Source of the DNA: Agriotes lineatus
Lineage: Eukaryota; Arthropoda; Insecta; Coleoptera; Elateridae
Length of the DNA stretch: 64,000 nt
Direction of reading: 5' to 3'
Assembly: GCA_940337035.1 (NCBI GenBank)
Contig: CALNHX010007563.1
Location: forward strand, 1 to 64,000
The notes under the pieces are model-generated. The model did not search any database. It worked only from the letters and a program-made list of their open reading frames with translations, and was not told the DNA's origin. This document shows positions 39,973-52,654 of the stretch, piece by piece (the first letter of the stretch is position 1; each line of letters opens with the position of its first letter). A program made the translations under genes and the position numbers.

Positions 39973-42497
39973 CACTCCCAATATACTTCAAGACCTCACA
40001 ATTCTAAACTTTAACGCTAATGGGGTAAAAACCCAACGCTCACTCCTCATATCCTTCCTGGCAAGATACGGGGTTGATATTGCCTGCATCACAGAAACTC
40101 ACCTCAGTGATGGTGAGGTGCTTAAAATTAGTGGATACCACATAATACGCTACGACAGACCAGCCCAACACTCCTGGGGGGGAGTGGCTATATTAATTAA
40201 AAAGAAATTCCAATTTACCACACTAAATCATCCTCCTTGCAATAGTATTGAGAGTGTTTCAATTGGTGTAATTCTGGATAATTCCAGCACTCTTAAAATA
40301 ATCGCAGCATACAAGCAGCCAAAGAAAAAATTAAGTGACTCTGACTTTATAAACCTGGTAAACGATCAAACACCCACCTTAATAATAGGTGATCTAAATA
40401 GTAAAAATACACTCTGGGGCTGCCGGACAAACAACCCAAGCGGTGTCCAACTTAACAACATTGCTACCAACCACCAGTTACAGATACTGGCCCCAACAGA
40501 ATATACTTATTACCCTTATCGCTCTGACCATCGGCCGGACATCTTAGATATAATACTTGCAAAACACTTTTCTAGTACAATTCATCAAACAGTCATCAAT
40601 GAAATGGATTCTGATCACCTTCCAGTAATTATTAAACTAAATGATACAGGCATTAAAGTCATTTCTCAACCTCGGTTAATTAATGGACTAGTTAACTGGA
40701 AAACATTCCAGGAAAATCTTAACTACTTAACTGTGAACCCATATCCCATAACTAATTCTAGAGAAATAGATGACTACACTGATAAGTATACCACAGCAAT
40801 CACTGAATCAGTCAAAGCTGCAACTACAATTAAACCTATAAAACGCGTGGGCAATCCAAATATTCCACCCTTATTTATTACAGACTTAATTAAAGAGAAA
40901 AGCAGATTACGTAGAGAGTGGCAAATAACCAGAGCTCCTCATGTAAAAAATCTGCTTAACAATATCTCCCATCGAATTCGAAGAGAACTGGACAATCACA
41001 GAATAACCAGTTACAGACGATATATTGAAACTCTCGAACCCAACGATCCAGGGATGTGGAAAGCGACTCGGCGCATTACTAGACAACACACAATTATACC
41101 AACTCTCACAGTCGACAACGAACAATATAATACGGATGAGGAGAAAAGTAATCTATTCGTGGAAAAACTAAATACAACATTTACACCAACCATTGCTGAC
41201 AACAATAGACAATTCTCCAATATGATCATACTCCACAATGAAACCCATCTTCCATCAACTAACGACTTTGATTTCCCAGTTACAACCGAAGAACTTGTTA
41301 CCTACATAACCTCCTTGTCCTTAAAGAAAGCCCCTGGTCATGACCTCATTCCAAATGTGATCATCAAAAAACTAACCAAGAAAGCAATCTCATACCTAAC
41401 TACCCTGTTCAACGCTTGTTTAAGAATAGGACACTTCCCCGAAAAGTGGAAACATGCACATATTTTAATGTTTCCCAAACAAGGGAAGAATGCAAAAGAC
41501 CACAATAACTATCGTCCGATCAGTCTGCTTCCTACAATTTCAAAGCTTCTGGAGAAGGCAATTAGTCATAGGCATAATATGTCGTTAGATTTCAACAATA
41601 TCATCCCTCCAACACAATTTGGGTTCAGAAAGAACCACTCCACCACCCACCAATTACAAAGGATCTCTGAAATTATCGAACGGGGTTATGAGCAGAAACA
41701 ATTCACTGCCATAGCTTTCCTAGACATAACTAAAGCCTTTGACAAGGTGTGGATTGACGGATTAAAGTACAAGTTATTACACATAAATATTCCTAATTAC
41801 ATCAAGGCAATTTTATTCTCCTTTTTGGAAAACAGAACTTTTGCGGTTAAAATAAATGGCACTATATCCTCTACTAAAAGTCTCCACGCAGGGGTTCCCC
41901 AAGGGAGTATACTTGGTCCTACCCTTTTTAATATTTTCATACATGATTTACCTCAACAAATCATTGGTGAAATAGCTACCTATGCAGATGATACTGCGGT
42001 AATAATACAAAGTGTTAGTATCACAGAAATTGTGGAACGTCTTCAACGCTCAATGGACATTCTAACTAAATGGTTCATAAAATGGGGAATAACAATTAAC
42101 TCCTCGAAATGTAGCAACAAAATTTTCACACTTAAACGCATCCCAGATGAGATCCCTAACATCAAAGTGAACGGTTCTGAAATCCCATGGATGGACAAAA
42201 ACACAAGCGTTAAATATCTTGGTTTACACTTCGACACCAGACTAACATGGAGTACACACATCAACAAAAAGCTCAACGAGGGATATACTCGATTAGCTGT
42301 ACTATACCCCTTACTAAATAGGAAAACACCTCTTCGGACCGACTGTGCAATTCTTCTATACACCGCTCTTTTAAGATCTCTAATTACTTATGCGTGCCCA
42401 GTATGGAGTGCCACTTCTGCTACCAACATAAGAAAAATACAGGTCTTTCAAAATAAAGTGCTCCGCATAGCAATCAATGCCCCCTGGTTCATTAGTA
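39962..42497 (+). CDS. Jockey ORF2 endonuclease-RT, copy 2, C-terminus missing
   Basis: About 845 codons of authentic ORF2 from the ATG overlapping ORF1. Endonuclease motifs FNANGVKTQ, ITETHLSDGE, GDLNSKNTLWG and SDHLPVII, then RT motifs AFLDITKAFDKVW, GVPQGSILGP and catalytic TYADDTAVI near residue 673, as in copy 1. No stop or frameshift occurs before the truncation. Reading runs on 30 codons into the flanking repeat (SVRLLLPFRTPESPAPPGD) before a stop at 42589; those residues are not Jockey. RT could be intact, but the element lacks the 3' sequence needed for its own priming. Confidence 0.9.
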
Positions 42498-42827
42498 GGT
42501 CTGTCAGATTATTACTTCCGTTTCGAACTCCCGAATCTCCAGCCCCTCCTGGAGACAATTGCGTGACGGTTCTGCAATGTGCTCGATAAACTTACGATTG
42601 CTTTTAACGTGGTATTCTTAAGCGGTAAACTCACCTGTGGAATAAGTTTGATTCTGCTATTGCAAACCATATGTGGCGGTAGCTCTTTTTAATCAGCATC
42701 CAGCTAGTTAGATTATACGTACGGAGATGCCTCCGATTTCGGTCTAGATTTTATCGGTATTGTAATTTCATTGTAAAGTCAAGTGCCTGAAAGTATTCTT
42801 TCATTTTCAATCGTCACCTATTCCACC
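42498..42827. repeat. direct repeat flanking Jockey copy 2, right
   Basis: 330 bp counterpart of 38335-38662. It starts immediately after the truncated ORF2. Confidence 0.92.
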
Positions 42828-43629
42828 GTTGAATAATATTACCTATTTGCGCCCTGCCGTGCAAGAGAATTATTGGTAATGCTCGCACCACAACCGTTTT
42901 AATGCAGATTGCTTTGCATTATCGTGAATTCGCCCTTACGGAACCAAAACAAGATCTTGTAGGCCCGTGATAGCGCCGGAATAAATTAATTATTAATTAA
43001 ATAAAAGTTAAGCCTTGCATACTGGGTGTTCGGTTGCATTCAACGTGCATTCTAAATTCTGCTTTCAGTCTTAACAATTGTGTCGAAGCCACGATGCTTT
43101 CGAATCCTTTCTAAGTATTTATTCAGTAGTGCATTTGGCCAAGTTTAATGTTAATCTTGCATTCTTTTTAATACTACTATTTTGTAACATATACATACCG
43201 TTTATAAATATTTATTTAATTTGGGCCCGCTTGTCAACTACGCTTTTATGCCCATATAAATGTAACTGGCAGTATTGTGGTGAGTTTAGCCTTCTGCTTT
43301 ATTTGGTATTATTAAACTGTGATATGATCTCCCTATTAAGATGTTGTGTGTGTGTATTGTATTTCTGTTTCCCGCAATTATACTACCATGACCTATTTGT
43401 TTGCGTGTATGGTTTGTGCCTTTGCCGTTACCTTTATATTTTCAGGTTTGGTTAGTAGCGCCTTCTGTAGTGTATCTTTTGGTTAGCAAAGTGTTGGGTT
43501 ACTAGCTACTTGGCGCCCATATTTTTTTTCAGCTAAAGCTTTTGAGTCTTTTGTTTTACTCACGACCAGCTCCGGCTGAGAAGCCGTTGGCCTTTGCTTA
43601 CTGCTTTTTTAGTCGCCGTAACGGTAACA

Positions 43630-44445
43630 AATTATCAGAAAAACCTTAAATACAACATTTGTGTGAAATTCGCTGTTTGAAGATTTTCTCCTGGTGGATT
43701 GTATATTTTAAGAGAATTGAGGACGTGAGAAATGTGTGGCCCAGGCGGATTTGGGTGTTGCAAAATGGGGAAAACGTTATAATTATAAGAAAAACCTTAA
43801 AATTTAAGTTTGTGTAAAATTCGCTATTTGAAAGCTTTCTTCTGGTCGATTTTATTTTTTTAAGGGAATTCGGGATGTCAGAATGTGGAAATTTTGCTGC
43901 CCAGGTGGATTTGGGGGTTGCAAAATGAGAAAAACAATATAATTATCAAAAATACTTTAAAATCAATATTTGTGTGAAATTCGCTGTTTGGAGGCTTTCT
44001 ACGGGTCGATATTCGGGATGTGGGAGTTTTGCGGCCCAGTTGGATACAAAACGTTAGAATTATAAGTAAAACCTAAAAATCAATAGTTATGTGAAATTTG
44101 CTATTTAGAAATTTTCCACTGTTCGATTCTATTTTTTATGAGTCGGTGATGCGATTGTGAAGGGGGGGATTAGCTTATTTTCTCATATTTAAATAAGAAA
44201 AATGTGCAATTTTATTATTCTGCCCCTTTGTGAAATTGTAAATTTGCAAGTAAATAGTAAATAGCGTGTCGGACTGTATTTTATTCTAACATAAATAATA
44301 TTACGTGGGTTAAGGTCATTGCCGCGCTGCACTTGTTCCCAGAATGGTAGTGGCCACTGGCAGGGTTGAGATGTTAGTGTCAGCTGTTTGTACTAAAATT
44401 TAATGCGAAATTGTAATAGAAAAAATGATGGGGACTAAAGATACA
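43630..44445. repeat. composite repeat, copy B, second part
   Basis: Resumes at AATTATCAG with about four more ~150-bp units to about 44150, then the same tail as copy A (GCCGCGCTGCACTTGTTCC, GGCCACTGGCAGGGTTG, GTCAGCTGTTTGTACTAA). Confidence 0.8.
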
Positions 44446-45904
44446 TTCTTACGGTATTAAATTAGTCTTACGACACTCACGGATGAGCGAGTATAGCGTG
44501 CTAAATAAGTCCGGAAAATGGGCACGCTCACCCTGAGAATCGTCAAAACAGGCTAGAGGCTTCGGCTCAAATAAACTCAATGAGATGGGCGTGGTTCAAA
44601 ACGGTACACCACAGGGCAAGCGTGTCGATAAGTATAAAGGGTGTTGCTAAAGAAATGGGCGCCACAAAATCCAAATCCGGGTACCCACGTTCAACTGGAC
44701 CTTGAGGTTCAAACGGGTCGAAACATACTCAAATAACTATTTATGAAATCCACAGTGCAGCGACAGACACAACGACTTACTTGAAATGCTCATCTGCCTC
44801 ACCTTACAATGGTCGTAACACAGTGGACACAGTCACCCTGTAAACAAACATGCACAAGACACAAAAAAAGAATAAGGCGGTACGGTTAATACATCTATTG
44901 GGCCACTCGTAAAAATGGCTTGAGTTTGAGTCACCAGAACGCCCTGACTTACAGTGAAACATTGGAGAATAGCAATCGCTACTTTTGTGGCAGAATGTAC
45001 CGTGCGTTATTTAAGCTTCAAGCGCAAACTTAAAAAGGGTTAATTAACAAAACCAAGCTGCCTTGCAGCACTGAATGCTAGGACACAGCGTTAGATTTTA
45101 TTCGAAGTGTACTCTGCGCTAGTACTTAATTTACAGAAGCAAAACTGTCTTGCAGCACAGAATGTTAAAACACAACGTTAGATTTTATTCAGAGTTATTA
45201 GTATTGTGTCGAGCGCAAACTTGAATGATTAATTTACTGAAACAAAGCTGTTTGGCAGCACAGAATGTTAGAACACAACGTTAAATTTTATTCAGAGTGT
45301 ACTCTGCACTAGTTATGCGTCGAGCGTAAACTCAAAAAGTTAATTCACATAAACAAGCGGGCGAAATAGTTGATTGCACAATTTTACCTTATTAACGAGC
45401 TCGGCCTGCAGTTGGCGATGGCATTGGAAGTAGTGTCGGTATGTCGCTTTGCACCTGTGTGTGTGACAGAGCCGAAAGGCTGCAACATCCTCTAGAGTCC
45501 TCCTTCAAAGAGTAAACTGTGAACGGGCCTCCTTGGCCATTATACAGATACTAGCGTAGCCGTTGAATAGGGTAACTTCAGGAAAGGAATCCCGCCTTCA
45601 GACGACGGCGGACAAGGGCTTTGACGAGCCTGCATATGTACTGAATCCTACAAAGCACGAGTACCCACCAACTTAACCAAGCAACGTCTGCATCACAACT
45701 GCCAAGACAAACCCCGCTCGTGAACACAGCTGTGCCTCGAGAGATTCGCCCCGGCCAATCACACGTTCAACGCGTGATCGGCCACCAGTGAAACAAGCAG
45801 AGGCTATCCTTGTTGTGCTCACGGGCTGAATTTTAAATAACTTGCAAATCAACGCGCATACGACTGCTGGGACATGCAGCTGCAAGAAACAATGATGACA
45901 GGGG
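44446..45904 (+). repeat. dispersed repeat copy 1 with ~100-bp tandem units
   Basis: Body from about 44490 (AAAACAGGCTAGAGGC, GGGCGTGGTTCAAAACGGT, CACCACAGGGCAAGCGTG) is homologous to the inverse of 62690-62200. It is followed at about 45040-45370 by three to four diverged units of roughly 86-109 bp containing GCAGCACAGAATGTTA and CACAACGTTAGATTTTATTC. A GC-richer tail follows. A short minus-strand frame (45673-45885) is not supported as a gene. Confidence 0.6.
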
Positions 45905-47350
45905 TGGGTATGGTATCAGAATAGCTATTTCCTACTCTTACAGGTAAGGTCCTGCCTGACAAAAATTTTTTCAACCAACTTAATAACTCTCCATTATCAC
46001 CAGCATGTTCAAACTTACTAAGAAGTCGGCGATGTGGGACTTTGTCAAAGGCCTTGCTAAAATCAAGATAGATGACGTCCACTGGACTATCGTGATCCAA
46101 TGACAGCGTTAGATCATTTAGTGAAGTTAGCAAGTTAGACACAACAGATCTGCCAGGGAGGAAGCCATGTTGACAGTTGGGTATTCTGTTGGTACCAAGT
46201 AAAAATGATAGTAATTTATCTACACCAATCTTTCTGAAACCTTGCAAATGATGCTTCCTGGACCGGTAGTTGTTTGCGTCAAACTTGTCATCTTTTTTGA
46301 AAATAGGTGTCACTGTCGACTGAAGCCACATGGGAGGTAGCTCTGCGGTATCGAGTGAAGTCCTAATTATTGTAAAGATTGGGTGACTCAACTCGGCAGC
46401 ACAGGTTTTAAGCAATTTTGCGGTAATATTGTCGGGGCCTGGTGAGGAATCAACTGATAAATTGCCTAATTGTTTTTTATCATCCTCTACACCAAAGTTT
46501 ATGTGAGATAGTGAAAATTTATTTTTTTCTCCATTGCAGTTGGGAAGCGGTTCATATGGTTCGGTGGTGTAAACGCTACTAAAAAAGTTTGCGAGTATAT
46601 TGGCTGATTCAGTGTTATTGTCACAAAATGCACCATCTTTCCCATTGCGAATTAGTGGAATAGATACTCTTGATGTAGTATGGTTACGAACATAAGAGTA
46701 GATATTTTTGGTTTTATTTAATAGATTGTTCTCGTAGTTGGTTTTTGCAAGCTTTATGTCCTTAATAAGTTCAGTGGAGAAATTTCTATGAATTCTATAA
46801 TCCACATTACTTCTAGTAATTGAGTATTTTTTCCACAACTTCCGCTTAAGGCGAGCTCTGTTAATGTGTGTAGATGTTAACCAGGGCTTAGTACTGTGTC
46901 TGTATACTTTAAAAGTATGGGTATGTGCATCCGATAGCTCACGTATAACTTGGCTGAACTTGTGCCACATGTCTTGAACGCTTAGGTTAGTTAAGATACT
47001 CCAATCCTGGAGCTGTAGATCGTTAAGTATTCTAGAGTAATCCGGTTTTGTGACGGACATTTTGGTGGATTGATTTGAGTAACAAACTATTTCAATATTT
47101 GTTGATAGCACAACATGGTCGGATATACCAATTGATGAGTCATAGTAAAGATCTGAAAGAAGCTGTGTATATGTTGTAAATATTAGATCTAAGACTGATG
47201 GTCTGTTTCCACATCGAAATCTAGTTGGTTCGGTTACTAATTGGCTAAGGCCAGTATCTAAAATCATTTCTATAAAGTGAAATTCGGATGAGGTCATTGT
47301 AAAGTTATTGTTTACAGATGTAAATAATTTAAAATTTGGTTTTAATTCTA
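45905..47350 (-). pseudogene. CR1-like non-LTR retrotransposon fragment
   Basis: Minus-strand reading begins in the endonuclease C-terminal part (LVTEPTRFRCGNRPSVLDL, SSIGISDHVVL with the catalytic SDH), passes the linker and enters the RT: SSPGPDNITAKLLK, ELPPMWLQSTVTPIFKK, then a short deletion/frameshift where NYRPVSLTS would be expected (reads NYRSRKHHLQ), then QHGFLPGRSVVSNLL, VDVIYLDFSKAFDKVPHRRL and GRTLPVRVGNSYSDT. It ends before the catalytic xADD box and joins unrelated DNA at about 45905. Truncated at both ends. CR1/L2-group assignment rests on motif style. Confidence 0.8.
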
Positions 47351-47480
47351 TCCCTTGTCATTTTTTCAAATTTTGGAAATTTTGTGCCAGACTTGAAAAT
47401 TAGCAAAATTGATTTTCAATGCATTAACGACGGTTGGTAAATTGAAACTTCTGTACATTTTTTAATTATAAAATATTATG
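47351..47480. other. short AT-rich stretch
   Basis: No feature seen between the CR1-like fragment and the CCGG arrays. Confidence 0.4.
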
Positions 47481-47515
47481 TCCGGCGAAAAAAAAACGGC
47501 GATGGGAAGGCACTG
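47481..47515 (-). repeat. short CCGG terminus
   Basis: Reads on the minus strand CAGTGCCTTCCCATCGCCG followed by a T-run and CGCCGGA. The end matches that of 47593-47705. Confidence 0.5.
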
Positions 47516-47592
47516 TTATGGGACATTCAATTAAAAAAACTATCAAAGTCTGCAAATAACCTAAACAGGCTAGAAAAACAGCGCACCCTACA

Positions 47593-47705
47593 ATCCGGTG
47601 AAACGGAATCCGGCGAATAGGTTTCCGGTGAAATAATTATCCGGCGAAACGAATTCCGGCGAGTCAAAATCCAGAGAAAAAAATCCGGGGAATGGGAAGG
47701 CACTG
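47593..47705 (-). repeat. 15-bp phased CCGG array, inverse of 34388-34500
   Basis: On the minus strand it begins CAGTGCCTTCCCATTC, then CCGG-ended units at 15- or 16-base spacing (TCGCCGG, TCACCGG), each followed by AAT/ATT, with unrelated middles. CAGTG-type ends are seen in hAT and CACTA-like transposons, so this may be a terminus with subterminal binding-site repeats. Confidence 0.65.
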
Positions 47706-50700
47706 GGTTCTACGTATGAGTCTAGTGATTGTCCCAGGTGAGGGCTAATCTGTCCTGGTATGCTGAGGTACCTCGAGCCTGTACCATCACTTAATGGTGC
47801 TGGCTCCTGAGGTTAATCGTTATATGGTTGACGTTAACATAGAGTTTAAAATGCTGTAATTTCTACAGAAGTCTGTTAGCATACATCTATGACAATGTTT
47901 CACATAAGTACAAGCAATTATAAATATAAAATCTAAACACCAGCTATTAGATTCTTAGTTGAGTTTAATTGTCAAGCATTAGCTTATTTTTAACCCTTAA
48001 ATGCTCACACACGCCCTTCAAAGCTCTGCAACTCCTGTAACCTTTTTTTATTTGATAAGTTATCAAAATGTCACACTAGGTAGTCCTTTAGTGCAGTTTT
48101 TGAATGTGTGTTGTGAAAGCATTTGGCAGACTGTCAATTTTCAGCAGTAAGGGTTTAGCAAAATTACATTGTTTTGCCAAACTCTGCGTGAAGCATGTAT
48201 ATCAAGACAAACAAATTTTCTTATATAATATATTGACTTTAAAACCCATATAAAACAATAAAGGAAGCAAACGAAAATAGCATTAAAACATGGACTTATT
48301 GGTAATTCCTAAACATAAAAGCAAAATATCCAAGAATGGACACTCTACCAGCGATATAGCTTGGGGTTATTTGTATTTACATGAAAATACCATTAAAACA
48401 ACGCCAAAGTAATTGTCTTTAAAGCTTGAAAGTTAAACTGCACAAAAGCCCGCTGTCGGATTTCGTGTATCAAAATCCAAATTTGCAACTTTCGTACGCA
48501 TTTAATTTGTCCATAAAGCACATTCCGTTTATGAAAGCCTTACAACACAGCTGAACCCGAACACTTATCACGTAACTACAACCATTTCCTTTATTAGGCT
48601 ACCTAATAATCGGAACATGAGAACTGCAAGGTACTCCTCGAATTGGTTTGCGTCAGCGAACCTTGAACGGTGTGACGCATAGAAATCTTCGCCGAAAGAT
48701 GCGGTGAAAATGCCCAGACTGCTAGCCCTGGTACCGCGATGACGATTGACGTCATGTACCCACAAAGGAGTCACGAAACTGATTGGCTGCTTGGCAAGTT
48801 GAACACTTGCTCTGTATACGGACGATTAAACTGTCATTTACTTAAAACGCAAACACGGCCTGCTACATACAAACTAATTCAGTAAACTTAAACATTTAAA
48901 AGATTTCCCACCCGTTTCCATTTATTTCGTCGTAAACACAACTCTCTGGGAGTCGTTTAAAAACAGAGGACTCTGGGCAAAGCTCGCAAGCAACTAATTT
49001 TGTCCCCGCGATCGCCGTTTAAGGACCCGTATCGAATGCTACACACCCACTACACTCGACCGGATTCGCACACATTCAACTATGTTAAGCTACAAAGTTT
49101 AAGCCTAGTAACCGGCAATAAACTAGCATGTAAATGTAAACTGGATATACCAGGTGACAATAATACCAGGGCTATGATTATTTCGCCTTCATTTCTGAAT
49201 CGATTTCAATGAAATTTGATACGGGAATACTAGACCTTATTTCTGATTGACCGATAGATATTTTTATAGTAGTTCTTGCTATTGGAGACATACAGTTATG
49301 TTATAGCACCTCGCTTTTAATTTGCTTTGCTTTCATCGTTAATCGTATATGTTATAACTTAATTTTATCCAACGATATTTCTTTTTTAATAATTATTTAC
49401 TATTTAATCATTTTGTTAAACTAGCTCCGGTAGAACAATTGACTCTTAAAACTCATGTTGGATTCAATTTGTCCTATTTGTAATCAATTAATTAAATTTT
49501 ACCTTGTATTACGGTGCTAAGTGTTATTTAGCTTTAAACTAGTTGGATCTGATACTCATTTGGTTAAATAAGAATTATATCAAATTATACTTTCTGTTAA
49601 CTGTCAAAGTTACCTCAAATTGAAAGAATATCTAATAAAATATTTGTACAGCTTAAAACTCTTTCACGAATCATTAAATAGTAAGTGCTTTTCAGTTATC
49701 TTTTTATATGCTCACTTTGTTTAACCTCTTAATGTTTAGTTACATATACCTGTCACAAACTTTACTTAAATACGTCGCCTCGATGTTTTGATTTAGTTCA
49801 GGTACAAGCAACCTACCATACTGCACCTTCGGAACTGCCATGTAAGTAAGAAGGGCATCTCAACCATATATAACTGCCGCTGTATCTAATTGCCTCTATT
49901 CATAGTTCCATCAGTGTGCTCGACTCAGGAACCGGCTCTATTTCAGGAATTGCCTCACATACACCTGCGACGATCACTCTAATCCACAACCAAATCACCA
50001 AGATTACCTACATTGGAACACAGGATACCAACTCTCCTTTTAACAGCAATCAATGACTCCATTGCAATACGGATCCAAATAAACCTCAGCAATATATACG
50101 ATAGCTCCTAGCCACACCCAAATAACCATCGCGACCTACACCGGAACACAAGATATCAGCTCTGTCTTTAAAAGCGATTCATTACTACAGTATAATTCAG
50201 CTCCAAACAAATTCCAGTTGTTTATGTGGCCGAAGATTATTGTGCTACTACCATACGTCCATCGGCTTCTTCCAATACCATAATCTCAAATTAATTCAAC
50301 AGTAATCACTTCAAGAATCCCAATACTATTACTTATTAAAATTTTCTTGGTTTGAATTCTATAATTATATATCACAAGTAATCACTTTTTACCCCTTTTA
50401 CCATTTTTAACATTTTAAGGAAATAGAATGGGTTTTATAGGAGTTTCATTTAAATTTATATGATTTAAAAAAATTTACTTTCTCATTATTAATTAAAATT
50501 ATTAGTTGTTATTTTTCTTAATTAATGTAAGCAAAGTAATTTACTATTCACAATTTTTATAATATGTAACACTCCTGGATGGTAACATTTCAAACCAGCT
50601 AAATTATTTGACACTTCATGTAGCCTTTTAAATATTATATTAGCTTAGATCTTTCAGTTTTAAATCAAATATCAAATATCAAGCCATATTAAGAACCTTT

Positions 50701-52654
50701 TTCTAAGAATATAAATTGCCTAACCGGGTTGAAATCAAATCTGTATTGTATTAAATAAATTTTAATTAGATATCCTGTTCTATTAACATTAAAGGTCACC
50801 CTTTATAAATGATAATGTTTTAATCTTGAGGTACGATATCATAGCAATACATTTAAAATGGTTAACTTCCGGTTTCACAGGAAGTTCCGTTAAATTGGAT
50901 TTTTTAAATGGATTACCTGGTATATTTTATGTTCTTTGGAATTTACGGTTCAAATTACATACTATAATTTTTCCAAATTTGATTTTTTAAACCTCTCTTT
51001 CAAATTTTGTTTTTTATAACATATGGCTGTGACTAAAAAAATCTGTTCTAATTGACTATAGTCACTCATAATAATAACTATTTTATTAACTAGATCAATA
51101 ACAAGTCGTTTATGAACGAATAAAATTGGCAGAAAACGTTTGTTAACACCAATAATTTTTTTAAATGGCACCTATCAAAGGCCATCACTCCATTAGATAG
51201 AAAATGTAATTAATTACCAATCTAACGATCTCCATCATGCACTACTTTATATTTATTTAAAGTGTAAGATATTTGATGAATAAATTTTAATTTATTTTGT
51301 GTAATATCTAAGCAAACTTTGGAAACTCTGTTGTATTAAATTTTAGCCGTAGATTCGGAAAAACATAAAATATACAGGACGATTTATTTAAAAATTAAAG
51401 TTAAATACATTTCCCGTGAAACCGAAGATTGGCCATTTTGATTATATCTGTCTGTCATGCCGCAATCATGTTTAATATCCTTGTAACAGGCTTCATCCAC
51501 AGTCGTTGATAAATAAAGGAAATAAAATGTATGTTAGGACAATCGTGGTTTTTAAGACTTGTGGTAACGGCTCGTTCCTTCTCATACCGATACCTTCAAA
51601 TGTATGCGTTTTATCGGTCTATTTTAAAATCCTAGGCGCCGTCAGAGGTAATTGCTACAAGTACCGCCACCTGTTGCGCATCGCAGACCCTTTGCGCATT
51701 TCAGTACTAAACCATTTGGTTCCAAGTCGATCCCTAGGAATTATTACAAAAACCATCAGTAGAAGGACTCAGTCTTTAGTTGCCTTCGGAAAGCACGCCT
51801 TGCCTGGGCGTTTCGGCACACATTCCGCAAGTCAGCTATCGTGTTTTTATTCTTATACTGAAGGCCCATCGTCTGACGTTAATTTGATTAAAGGCATGTC
51901 CGATGCTGCACCACTGGACGCAATCCGGTTTTCCTGTATGAGTCAGAAAGAAAAAAAATAAGCCCCATTTGTAGCCGCGCTTTTAACGTGGCGTCAGAGA
52001 TTCATTCTCGATCTGACGTTGTGAACACAACGAAATAAATAGTTGGTGTCTGTAAAAACCCTTGTTCGGATGGGGTGGACCGTCATCTTCGAGGAGCTGC
52101 GTAGTGAATTGCTAATCACTCTCGTCGAAATAGTGCATTTGTGTGCAAATAATACGTTGTTCTGAGAGGATTTGTTGTGAGCGTTGTGCCCGAGCTAATA
52201 TACAGGGTGGGTCAGCGTTGAACCGTCGGAGCGTCCCATTCCCAAAACTTGCACAGCAAGAATTCTTTTACGCATCATCCCTTATGAATTTCGAGGCCAC
52301 CTTCTTTGATTCCGTCTTCCGCGAGCAGATGAGGTCAGCTCCATGGTGAAATATTCCAACTGTAGTAATTCAACCTCGCATTGCCGGATGCTATTGTCAG
52401 GTAGTGTAAGACTATTACTTTTTATGGTGATTATACCTAAAGTGAAACGTCCAAATTGACATTAATTCAATGTCGTTTTTGTATGGCGTCATTTATTGTG
52501 CGAATTGTGTCACGTGTTTTAAGCTTAGGGAGGTGTTAGTTATTTTAGCGGCACGATCTAAATTTGAACACCCAGATTAGTAGTACACCGCTGTGGACCT
52601 TTAACACAGATGGTTGTTAACGTTCTTTATTGCTGTGATTCAGATAATCCTTTA
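47706..52654. other. long unassigned, mostly AT-rich region
   Basis: No gene is supported. A somewhat GC-richer part at 48520-49020 and another at 51540-52340 show short open frames without domains. CAGGGTGGG preceded by TATA at 52201-52211 looks like a lone MITE end. The intervening 49200-51450 is very AT-rich. Confidence 0.45.

Larger units (their letters stand above)
38663..42497 (+). mobile_element. Jockey-type retrotransposon, copy 2, 3'-truncated
   Basis: The 5' UTR is about 203 bases, followed by ORF1 and ORF2 in the same arrangement as copy 1 but clearly diverged in sequence, so a different subfamily. The element ends abruptly inside the ORF2 C-terminus at 42497, without the last ~60 residues, 3' UTR or A-tail, and continues directly into the second direct repeat. 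Truncation at the 3' end is the reverse of the usual 5' truncation of LINEs. Confidence 0.9.
37474..43629. mobile_element. 6,156-bp insertion with TGTTACCGTT inverted ends
   Basis: It begins TGTTACCGTT and ends AACGGTAACA (10-bp terminal inverted repeats), flanked by AATT at 37470-37473 and 43630-43633. Neighbouring ~150-bp units show the empty site TATAATTATCAG, so the borders are exact. Own sequence: 37474-38334 on the left, 42828-43629 on the right, and a ~330-bp segment now duplicated around a Jockey copy. Without Jockey it would be about 2.0 kb and apparently noncoding. A 113-codon frame at 37666-38007 has no recognised domain. The TGTNR-type end with a 4-bp duplication would fit Ginger-like DNA transposons, but no transposase is present. 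Confidence 0.8.

Noticed and set aside
38335..42827. Treating the 330-bp direct repeats as LTRs of a chimeric retrotransposon (TGTCAG...ATTCCA).
   Set aside because: The two copies also share bases outside the TG...CA (GGTC before, CC after), no primer-binding site follows the left copy, and the flanks show no target duplication.
51506..51961. 151-codon frame as a gene.
   Set aside because: No domain, no ATG at the head, ordinary composition for the region.
51985..52030. TGGCGTCAGAG as an LTR-retrotransposon primer-binding site.
   Set aside because: No LTR end CA precedes it and no gag/pol follows.
52201..52215. CAGGGTGGG after TATA as a complete MITE.
   Set aside because: No complementary end found nearby; likewise CAGGGCGTATC at 59519.
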